This document shows positions 6,449-10,506 of a stretch of DNA of 24,666 nucleotides, one piece after another. Position numbers and translations under genes: made by a program. Each line of letters starts with the position of its first letter. Position 1 is the stretch's first letter. The notes below the pieces were generated by a model. The model was not told the DNA's origin. It ran no database searches and was given only the letters and a program-made list of their open reading frames with translations. The stretch covers positions 1 to 24,666 of IMG/VR virus record IMGVR_UViG_3300044623_000458. One strand, given 5' to 3'. The DNA comes from a virus.

Positions 6449-6523
6449 GGGCTGGTAGCTTAATGGTAAAGCAGTGAACTCATAATTCATTGAGTCTGTG
6501 TTCAATTCACAGTCAGCCCACCA
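6449..6523 (+). tRNA. tRNA with CAT anticodon (elongator Met or Ile2)
   Basis: Acceptor GGGCTGG pairs with TCAGCCC, so it is an elongator type. Loop CTCATAA on GTGAA/TTCAT gives anticodon CAT. It could be elongator methionine, or isoleucine-2 if a host TilS converts C34 to lysidine; sequence alone does not settle this. A second elongator CAT tRNA lies at 7862. Discriminator A, encoded CCA. Confidence 0.92.
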
Positions 6524-6552
6524 TTGACTTGCAAGATTGTTTGATGTATAAT
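6524..6552 (+). promoter_or_regulatory. Internal promoter of the tRNA array
   Basis: TTGACT (6524-6529), 17-nt spacer, TATAAT (6547-6552). It begins at the base after tRNA CCA. The spacer holds CTTGCAAG, a palindrome also present in the promoter at 15543. Transcription should start just before tRNA-Leu at 6562. Confidence 0.9.
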
Positions 6553-6561
6553 AGAGTTATT

Positions 6562-6645
6562 GCGAGTGTGGTGGAATGGTATACACATCAGACTTAAAAT
6601 CTGACGCTTAATTGATTGAGGGTTCAAGTCCCTCCACTCGTACCA
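6562..6645 (+). tRNA. tRNA-Leu (TAA)
   Basis: This 84-nt class II tRNA has loop CTTAAAA on TCAGA/TCTGA, anticodon TAA for UUA and UUG. Acceptor GCGAGTG pairs with CACTCGT with a G1-T72 wobble. Discriminator A is a leucine identity base. Encoded CCA. Confidence 0.95.
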
Positions 6646-6647
6646 AT

Positions 6648-6722
6648 ACGGCATTCGTTCAACGGATAGGACATGGTTCTTCTAAAGCCAGAATGGTGGT
6701 TCGATTCCTCCATGCCGTGCCA
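6648..6722 (+). tRNA. tRNA-Arg (TCT)
   Basis: Loop CTTCTAA on TGGTT/AGCCA gives anticodon TCT for AGA and AGG. Acceptor ACGGCAT pairs perfectly with ATGCCGT. Discriminator G, encoded CCA. Confidence 0.95.
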
Positions 6723-6731
6723 GAGATAAAT

Positions 6732-6805
6732 GTAGGTGGAGCCAGTTGGACAGGCACTGGATTGCAACCCCATGGAAGTGAGTTCGATTCTCACCACCTA
6801 CTCCA
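6732..6805 (+). tRNA. tRNA-Cys (GCA)
   Basis: Acceptor GTAGGTG pairs perfectly with CACCTAC, and discriminator T73 is the cysteine identity base. The loop TTGCAAC gives anticodon GCA. The anticodon stem is poor (CTGGA against CCCAT, three pairs), so activity may be reduced. Encoded CCA. Confidence 0.88.
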
Positions 6806-6813
6806 GATAGTTG

Positions 6814-6842
6814 TTGACTTGTAAGAAGTTTTGATGTATAAT
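6814..6842 (+). promoter_or_regulatory. Second internal promoter of the tRNA array
   Basis: TTGACT (6814-6819), 17-nt spacer, TATAAT (6837-6842). The sequence from -35 to -10 closely copies the promoter at 6524. It lies just ahead of a non-tRNA structured stretch. Confidence 0.9.
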
Positions 6843-6848
6843 AGTTGT

Positions 6849-6976
6849 TCTTCAAAAGTCCACTCTAAATCTGCGGTAAATACGCAGTGTGTGGCAGGGA
6901 TGGCTTGATTGTTGCAACTCGCCTACAATCTCCCATGCAAGCAAGTTTGGTAGTTCTTGATAAAAACTACCACTAT
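6849..6976 (+). ncRNA. Structured element between the 6814 promoter and tRNA-Glu
   Basis: About 128 nt without a tRNA or convincing ORF. Visible hairpins are CTGCG/CGCAG (6871-6875 with 6883-6887, 7-nt loop), GCTT plus GATTGT (6903-6912) with ACAATC (6925-6930) and AAGC (6939-6942), and TGGTAGTT/AACTACCA (6948-6955 with 6965-6972). It would be the 5' end of the transcript from the 6814 promoter. Function unknown. Confidence 0.5.
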
Positions 6977-7051
6977 GCACTGTTCGTCTATCGGTTAGGA
7001 CATGCGGTTTTCATCCGCATAAGAGGAGTTCGATTCTCCTACAGTGTACCA
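6977..7051 (+). tRNA. tRNA-Glu (TTC)
   Basis: Loop TTTTCAT on TGCGG/CCGCA gives anticodon TTC for GAA and GAG. Acceptor GCACTGT pairs with ACAGTGT with a G1-T72 wobble. Discriminator A, encoded CCA. Confidence 0.95.
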
Positions 7052-7052
7052 G

Positions 7053-7279
7053 ATTTAATTACATTGGTTACCAAGCCAGTAGGTAATTCAGATAGTGAGT
7101 AACCAGTTGACGGACTGGCACTTCTGAGTTACACGAAAGATGGAAATCAGCATAGGCTTCGATCAGTAGTCACGCTGGAACAACTTGGAATGTAATGTGT
7201 GCGACAGACAAGTCCATGGACGGCATGGTAGGGCAGGTTCAAAACTGTTTATTCTGTCAAACACCCAGTGTAATTAAAT
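7053..7279 (+). ncRNA. 227-nt structured RNA closed by a 14-bp stem
   Basis: ATTTAATTACATTG (7053-7066) pairs with CAGTGTAATTAAAT (7266-7279) over 14 bp with one T-G wobble. The element begins two bases after tRNA-Glu. Inside are GGTTAC (7066-7071) with GTAACC (7099-7104), GCCAGT (7075-7080) with ACTGGC (7114-7119), which crosses the former as a possible pseudoknot, GACAGA/TCTGTC (7203-7208 with 7253-7258) and CCATG/CATGG (7214-7218 with 7224-7228). No tRNA, tmRNA, RNase P or group I intron core could be recognised. Confidence 0.55.
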
Positions 7280-7280
7280 G

Positions 7281-7433
7281 TGGTATTAGTTTAGTGTTAT
7301 CAAGGTATGTGGTCTGATCAATCACTACTCGACAGTAAGGGTGCGACCGACACTGTCTGATATAACTGTTATTCGCTTGTCAGTGCTAGCTACATTGTTG
7401 ACAAATTGGCACGATAACACTAAACTAATATCA
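7281..7433 (+). ncRNA. 153-nt cloverleaf-like RNA closed by a 21-bp stem
   Basis: Bases 7281-7301 pair with 7413-7433 over 21 consecutive pairs with one G-T wobble. Three hairpins lie inside: GTGGT/ATCAC (7309-7313 with 7321-7325, 7-nt loop), GACAGT/ACTGTC (7331-7336 with 7352-7357) and TTGTCA/TGACAA (7377-7382 with 7399-7404). This is a four-way-junction layout. The 5' arm contains TTAGTTTAGTG, identical to the D-arm region of tRNA-His at 5696, so it may derive from a tRNA. The element ends two bases before tRNA-Tyr. Function unknown; the long duplex is a likely RNase III substrate. Confidence 0.6.
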
Positions 7434-7435
7434 TT

Positions 7436-7528
7436 GGAGCAATTGATGCTATGGCGTGTGCATCCTCAGACTGTAAATCTGATCCCTCTGGGTAAACAAT
7501 CTTGGTTCGACTCCAAGTTGCTCCACCA
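7436..7528 (+). tRNA. tRNA-Tyr (GTA)
   Basis: This 93-nt class II tRNA has acceptor GGAGCAA pairing perfectly with TTGCTCC. Loop CTGTAAA on TCAGA/TCTGA gives anticodon GTA. Discriminator A, encoded CCA. Confidence 0.95.
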
Positions 7529-7535
7529 GTTTTTA

Positions 7536-7610
7536 GGCTCGTTAGTATAATGGTCATTACAGCGGATTGTCTATCCGCTTATGGGAGTTCGATTCTCCCA
7601 CGAGTCGCCA
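7536..7610 (+). tRNA. tRNA-Asp (GTC)
   Basis: Loop TTGTCTA on a GCGGA/TCCGC stem gives anticodon GTC. Acceptor GGCTCGT pairs with ACGAGTC with one wobble. Discriminator G is the aspartate identity base. Encoded CCA. Confidence 0.95.
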
Positions 7611-7613
7611 AGT

Positions 7614-7687
7614 TTTGTGGTAAGGAAAGCAAAAGGAGAATGGGCAAGTTGGGGTGCATCCTGACTAGATACCTCACCTGCCACAAA
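7614..7687 (+). ncRNA. Structured element between tRNA-Asp and the initiator tRNA
   Basis: TTTGTGG (7614-7620) pairs with CCACAAA (7681-7687). AGG at 7623-7625 can continue the stem with CCT at 7677-7679. Inside, TGGGGTG (7650-7656) pairs with TACCTCA (7670-7676) with two wobbles. No tRNA features are present. It starts four bases after tRNA-Asp and ends eight bases before the next tRNA. Confidence 0.45.
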
Positions 7688-7695
7688 TTTATTAT

Positions 7696-7772
7696 CGCAG
7701 TGTATGGAAGTGGTCATCCGTCTGGTCTCATAAGCCATGAAATCGTTGGTTCGAATCCAACCACTGCAACCA
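7696..7772 (+). tRNA. Initiator-type tRNA-fMet (CAT)
   Basis: Acceptor CGCAGTG faces CACTGCA, leaving the C1-A72 mismatch that marks bacterial initiator tRNAs and allows formylation. The D stem has G11-C24, the purine-pyrimidine orientation of initiators. Loop CTCATAA gives anticodon CAT, and the length is 77 nt as in E. coli. The three G-C pairs below the anticodon are only partly kept: G29-C41 and G30-C40, then T31-G39. Discriminator A, encoded CCA. Confidence 0.9.
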
Positions 7773-7775
7773 AAT

Positions 7776-7859
7776 GCGCAAGTGGTGGAATGGTATACAT
7801 GCGAGTCTTAGAAACTCGTGCCGAAAGGATTGAGAGTTCGAGTCTCTCCTTGCGCACCA
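7776..7859 (+). tRNA. tRNA-Leu (TAG)
   Basis: This 84-nt class II tRNA has acceptor GCGCAAG pairing perfectly with CTTGCGC. Loop CTTAGAA on CGAGT/ACTCG gives anticodon TAG for the CUN box. Discriminator A, encoded CCA. Confidence 0.95.
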
Positions 7860-7861
7860 AT

Positions 7862-7936
7862 GGTGATGTAGCACAACGGTAGTGCAACTCCTTCATACGG
7901 AGTAGGTTAGTGGCTCGATTCCACTCATCACCACCA
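7862..7936 (+). tRNA. tRNA with CAT anticodon (elongator Met or Ile2)
   Basis: Acceptor GGTGATG pairs perfectly with CATCACC. Loop TTCATAC on ACTCC/GGAGT gives anticodon CAT. With the CAT tRNA at 6449 it probably makes a pair, one reading AUG and the other AUA after lysidine modification; which is which is undecided. T loop CTCGATT is atypical at its first base. Encoded CCA. Confidence 0.92.
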
Positions 7937-7943
7937 AAGTTTT

Positions 7944-8017
7944 CTCGGGTTAGTTTAATGGTAAAATTCGTGCTTTGGGAGCATGTGTCGGAAGTTCGAT
8001 TCTTCCACTCGAGACCA
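7944..8017 (+). tRNA. tRNA-Pro (TGG)
   Basis: Loop TTTGGGA on CGTGC/GCATG gives anticodon TGG for the CCN box. Acceptor CTCGGGT pairs with ACTCGAG; C1-G72 with discriminator A fits bacterial proline tRNAs. Encoded CCA. Confidence 0.95.
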
Positions 8018-8033
8018 AGATAAGTAGAAATGT

Positions 8034-8687
8034 ATGAAACGAATGGCATTATACTTGCATCATCCTGAGTGCTCAGAAGACTGTGCATTTGCGATGGTAC
8101 ATTCGTTATCGTCAGAGTATCAGATAAGAATTTTTACTGAGAAGGAATTAGATGATGATAATTTCTTTGACAATATTGACATTATTGCTTTTCCTGGTGG
8201 TATTGGTGATAGCGACAGTTATCCTAATTTCTTCACTAGAACAAGAGCGAATCGAATCGCCAGATTCTTGGATGGTGGTGGTCACTATCTTGGCATCTGC
8301 ATGGGTGCTTATTGGGCTGGAAGCAGGTATTTCGATATACTTACTGATGTCAGTCCAGTTCAGTACATAAAGAGACCAAATGCCACTGTTCGTAGAAGTT
8401 ATGGAACAGTGACTGAGATAGAATGGAATGACACAAAAGAACAAATGTACTTTTATGATGGTTGTGCACTAATTGGTGAAGAAGATAAATTCAAAACAAT
8501 CGCACGATATGCCAATGGTGATCCAATGGCAATCATACAAGGAAGAATAGGATTGATAGGTTGCCATCCAGAAGCACCTTTGTATTGGTATGAGAAACCA
8601 TGGCAATACATAAACAAACATTGGAATGATGGAAGACATCATACATTGTTATTAGATTTTGTAAATGAGTTATGCCCTATTAGTTAA
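8034..8687 (+). CDS. Class I glutamine-amidotransferase-like protein (BPL_N type)
   Basis: This 217-residue protein has the flavodoxin-like GATase1 fold as found in the biotin-protein-ligase N-terminal family. The first strand MALYLHH is followed by IIAFPGGIGDSD (residues 50-61), the nucleophile elbow YLGICMGAYWAG with C89, and GCHPE with H178 and E180, completing a Cys-His-Glu triad. The substrate is unknown. It stands alone without an obvious synthetase partner. The ATG at 8034 has only a weak ribosome-binding site; the ATG at 8043 is an alternative. Its last 14 nt overlap tRNA-Thr. Lying inside the tRNA array, it might act on translation or amide chemistry, but this is only context. Confidence 0.8.
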   Translation: MKRMALYLHHPECSEDCAFAMVHSLSSEYQIRIFTEKELDDDNFFDNIDIIAFPGGIGDSDSYPNFFTRTRANRIARFLDGGGHYLGICMGAYWAGSRYFDILTDVSPVQYIKRPNATVRRSYGTVTEIEWNDTKEQMYFYDGCALIGEEDKFKTIARYANGDPMAIIQGRIGLIGCHPEAPLYWYEKPWQYINKHWNDGRHHTLLLDFVNELCPIS

Positions 8688-8747
8688 ATGGTAGAACACC
8701 TGTTTTGTAATCAGGTAATGGCAGTTCGATTCTGTCATGGGGCACCA
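8674..8747 (+). tRNA. tRNA-Thr (TGT)
   Basis: Acceptor GCCCTAT pairs with ATGGGGC with one wobble; G1-C72 and C2-G71 are threonine identity pairs. Loop TTTGTAA gives anticodon TGT for the ACN box; the anticodon stem has a T31-T39 mismatch. Discriminator A, encoded CCA. The first 14 nt overlap the upstream CDS end. Confidence 0.93.
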
Positions 8748-8780
8748 GATAAAATAACTAGGAGACAACTGTTGAGAAAC

Positions 8781-9017
8781 ATGAAAGGTAAGAAAGTTAA
8801 AGAATTTGGTAGTGTTGTTGTGGTTGAAGAAGGTAAGTTTGAGAAAGCATTCAGACAATTCAAAAAGAACATAGAAGAAAGTGGATTGTTAATGGATATC
8901 AGAGAAAGACAAGCATACATTAAACCAACCACGAAAAGAAAAATGGCAAAGAGTGCTGCAAAGAAACGCTGGAAGAAGAAACTAGCACAGCAGTCAATGC
9001 CTGATAGATTGTATTAA
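8781..9017 (+). CDS. rpsU: Ribosomal protein bS21 homologue
   Basis: The 78-residue basic protein matches bS21 across its length: VVVVEEGKFEKAFRQFKKNIEESG (first part at residues 12-20), then the helix with RERQAYIKPTTKRKMAK and a Lys/Arg-rich tail ending RLY as in the bacterial protein. bS21 sits on the 30S platform near the 3' end of 16S rRNA and helps mRNA selection at initiation. Phage-encoded bS21 genes are known from aquatic phages and can exchange with the host copy. GGAG at 8761-8764 is 16 nt before this ATG but 7 nt before an in-frame TTG at 8772, so the real start may be TTG, giving 81 aa. About 10 residues precede the usual bS21 N-terminus. Confidence 0.9.
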   Translation: MKGKKVKEFGSVVVVEEGKFEKAFRQFKKNIEESGLLMDIRERQAYIKPTTKRKMAKSAAKKRWKKKLAQQSMPDRLY

Positions 9018-9023
9018 GATTAT

Positions 9024-9099
9024 TCCGCAGTAGCTCAGTCGGTAGAGTAGATGACTGTTAATCATTTGGTCGGTGGTTCGAGCCCACCCTGTGGAGCCA
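9024..9099 (+). tRNA. tRNA-Asn (GTT)
   Basis: Loop CTGTTAA on GATGA/TCATT gives anticodon GTT. Acceptor TCCGCAG pairs with CTGTGGA with one wobble, and discriminator G fits asparagine. It starts 7 nt after the bS21 stop. Encoded CCA. Confidence 0.95.
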
Positions 9100-9104
9100 G
9101 TATT

Positions 9105-9179
9105 GGGGGATTAGTGATAATGGGAGCACATGTGCTTTGCAAGCATGAAGTGGGAGTTCGATCCTCCCATCCTCCACCA
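9105..9179 (+). tRNA. tRNA-Ala (TGC)
   Basis: Loop TTTGCAA on TGTGC/GCATG gives anticodon TGC for the GCN box. Acceptor GGGGGAT pairs with ATCCTCC; G3 faces T70, the G3-U70 wobble that defines alanine identity. Discriminator A, encoded CCA. Confidence 0.96.
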
Positions 9180-9181
9180 AT

Positions 9182-9255
9182 GCTCTGTTAGTTAAATGGT
9201 ATAACAGTTGATTAGTAATCATCAATTGGGAGTTCGATTCTCTCACGGAGCACCA
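9182..9255 (+). tRNA. tRNA-Thr (AGT), unusual anticodon
   Basis: Acceptor GCTCTGT pairs with ACGGAGC with one wobble; G1-C72 and C2-G71 fit threonine. The 7-nt loop TTAGTAA gives anticodon AGT, with a T28-T42 mismatch in the stem. A34 in a threonine tRNA is rare in bacteria. It resembles tRNA-Thr(TGT) at 8674 and may be a diverged copy. Discriminator A, encoded CCA. Confidence 0.85.
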
Positions 9256-9270
9256 AATTAGGAGTTAGTA

Positions 9271-9477
9271 ATGGCAATGAGTGATGGTGGTAAAGGTAGT
9301 AGTCCTAGACCATTCGCTATACCAAAGAATGAATTCGATGATAAGTTTGATACAATCTTTGGAGAGAAGCGAACATTCTGTGATGTATGTGGTAGAAAAT
9401 TCAGTTGGTGTTCGTGTAGAGCAGCACCAAAGGAAATGTGTGACGCTATTGATAAAGCGTTGGGTATAGAAAGATAA
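9271..9477 (+). CDS. Small zinc-ribbon-like phage protein (68 aa)
   Basis: The 68-residue protein starts MAMSDGGKGSSPRPF, a beginning seen in a widespread family of small phage proteins of unknown function. The C-terminal half holds FCDVCGRKFSWCSC with C37, C40, C47 and C49, spaced like a small zinc knuckle or ribbon. AGGAG precedes the ATG at 9271 at good distance. It lies between tRNA-Thr(AGT) and tRNA-Trp and must be made from the same transcript; tRNA-Trp begins one base after its stop codon. A nucleic-acid-binding role is possible but not shown. Confidence 0.8.
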   Translation: MAMSDGGKGSSPRPFAIPKNEFDDKFDTIFGEKRTFCDVCGRKFSWCSCRAAPKEMCDAIDKALGIER

Positions 9478-9478
9478 T

Positions 9479-9552
9479 GTCTCGATGGTGTAATGGCAGC
9501 ATAATGGTCTCCAAAACCATTGGTTGGGGTTCGAGTCCCTATCGGGACGCCA
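9479..9552 (+). tRNA. tRNA-Trp (CCA)
   Basis: Loop CTCCAAA on ATGGT/ACCAT gives anticodon CCA. Acceptor GTCTCGA pairs with TCGGGAC with one wobble, and discriminator G is the tryptophan identity base. Encoded CCA. Confidence 0.95.
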
Positions 9553-9555
9553 AGT

Positions 9556-9629
9556 GCGGGGTTAGTTTAATGGTAAAACTGTAGATTTCCAATCTTCCGT
9601 TGAGAGTTCGATTCTCTCACTCCGCTCCA
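9556..9629 (+). tRNA. tRNA-Gly (TCC)
   Basis: Loop TTTCCAA gives anticodon TCC, able to read GGN. Acceptor GCGGGGT pairs with ACTCCGC, and discriminator T is the bacterial glycine identity base. The anticodon stem has one T-T mismatch. Encoded CCA. Confidence 0.94.
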
Positions 9630-9648
9630 TTTAAGATAGAGGTGTATA

Positions 9649-10125
9649 ATGCGTAAAGATATTGACATTGATGAAGTGAAAGACTTTATCATGGCACAGA
9701 GTCCTGAATCAAAGATTTATATCGGTGGTGACTCTGAACGATTTAATATCGGAAATGAATTCTACGCTGATTACATCTTAGTGATTGTTGTTCATATCAA
9801 TGGTAATAATGGTTGTAAAATCTTCGGTGAAGTCTCTCGTGAGAGATGCTACGACCAGAAGAAAGATAAGCCAAGAATGCGATTGATGAATGAGGTTTAT
9901 AAGATTGCAGACCTATACCTAAAACTGCATGATGTGTTAGAGGACAGAGAAGTCCAAGTGCATCTGGATATTAACCCAGACGAAATGCATGGTTCATCTT
10001 GCGTAATCAACGAAGCAGTTGGTTACATTAAAGGTATGTGCAATGTAGTTCCATTCGTAAAGCCAAACGCATTTGCAGCATCCTACGCTGCAGACAGATA
10101 CAAGTCTTACATGCGTGCAGCATAA
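9649..10125 (+). CDS. YkuK-like RNase H-fold protein
   Basis: This 158-residue protein resembles the YkuK/DUF458 family, predicted to adopt the RNase H fold. The first strand KIYIGGDSE carries D28, the usual first acidic residue, and further conserved-looking acids are in VHLDINPDEMHGSS (D107, D111) and near the end in AADRY (D149). The family's biochemical activity is not established; a nuclease acting on RNA is a reasonable guess. GAGGT lies upstream of the ATG at 9649. It sits inside the tRNA array between the two tRNA-Gly genes, which would suit a role in RNA processing, but only by association. Confidence 0.8.
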   Translation: MRKDIDIDEVKDFIMAQSPESKIYIGGDSERFNIGNEFYADYILVIVVHINGNNGCKIFGEVSRERCYDQKKDKPRMRLMNEVYKIADLYLKLHDVLEDREVQVHLDINPDEMHGSSCVINEAVGYIKGMCNVVPFVKPNAFAASYAADRYKSYMRAA

Positions 10126-10126
10126 T

Positions 10127-10155
10127 TTGACATGCAGGGTTTATTATTGTATAAT
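10127..10155 (+). promoter_or_regulatory. Promoter of the last tRNA gene
   Basis: TTGACA (10127-10132), 17-nt spacer, TATAAT (10150-10155). Transcription should start near 10162, just before tRNA-Gly(GCC), and continue through the small basic protein to the terminator at 10469. Confidence 0.9.
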
Positions 10156-10168
10156 AAGTAGTAAGAGT

Positions 10169-10244
10169 GCGGGATTAGCTCAGTTGGTAGAGCGTAACTT
10201 TGCCAAAGTTAAGGTCGTCAGTTCGAACCTGATATCCCGCTCCA
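10169..10244 (+). tRNA. tRNA-Gly (GCC)
   Basis: Acceptor GCGGGAT pairs perfectly with ATCCCGC. Loop TTGCCAA on TAACT/AGTTA gives anticodon GCC for GGU and GGC. Discriminator T, encoded CCA. It is the best-paired tRNA of the set, with a classical D arm (AGCTCAGTTGGTAGAGC). Confidence 0.97.
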
Positions 10245-10260
10245 ACAATATGGAGATATT

Positions 10261-10464
10261 ATGACAGAACAAATTACACCAGTACCACTAACCTTTAAAG
10301 AGCAGTGGGAACAAAAGAAACTACTTAAACGAGCCAAGAAGAAAGCCAAGCATACTCTGCAAAGCCAAGGATTTGGTCGTAGAGAAGCTGGTAAGGCAGT
10401 CAATAAGGCAGTGACTAATCTGGCACAGAAGCCCATGAAAAAGTCTGCTGGTCGAGGTAGATAA
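10261..10464 (+). CDS. Small basic protein (67 aa), unknown function
   Basis: The 67-residue product is very rich in Lys and Arg, with LLKRAKKKAKHTLQ (residues 21-34) and a C-terminal PMKKSAGRGR tail. It should be helical and could bind RNA or DNA. GGAG lies 8 nt before the ATG. It shares a transcript with tRNA-Gly(GCC) and ends at an intrinsic terminator, so it closes the tRNA region. I recognise no family. Confidence 0.75.
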   Translation: MTEQITPVPLTFKEQWEQKKLLKRAKKKAKHTLQSQGFGRREAGKAVNKAVTNLAQKPMKKSAGRGR

Positions 10465-10468
10465 ACTC

Positions 10469-10491
10469 AATCCCACTTATGTGGGATTTTT
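10469..10491 (+). terminator. Intrinsic terminator closing the tRNA region
   Basis: AATCCCAC (10469-10476) pairs with GTGGGATT (10481-10488) around a TTAT loop, followed by five T. It ends the transcript of tRNA-Gly(GCC) and the 67-aa gene. Confidence 0.92.
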
Positions 10492-10506
10492 CACATTAAG
10501 GATAAT

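Noticed and set aside
6612-7102. Plus-strand ORFs running through tRNA-Arg, Cys and Glu
   Set aside because: They read tRNA genes as protein and have no ribosome-binding site or family match.
7053-7279. tmRNA, RNase P RNA or group I intron
   Set aside because: No tRNA-like ends with a tag frame, no conserved RNase P core boxes and no P3-P7 core could be recognised; kept as an unknown structured RNA.
7341-7882. Two plus-strand ORFs through the structured RNA and tRNA-Tyr to Leu
   Set aside because: They cross several certain tRNAs, so they are not credible genes.
7714-8088. 124-codon minus-strand ORF
   Set aside because: Mostly antisense to four tRNAs; phrases resembling annotated database proteins arise from mis-called tRNA complements.
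8688-8780. Upstream extension of the bS21 gene through tRNA-Thr
   Set aside because: The first codons lie in the tRNA body; starts at 8772 or 8781 fit the ribosome-binding site and family length.
9058-9246. Minus-strand ORF opposite tRNA-Asn, Ala and Thr
   Set aside because: Antisense of tRNAs, no independent support.
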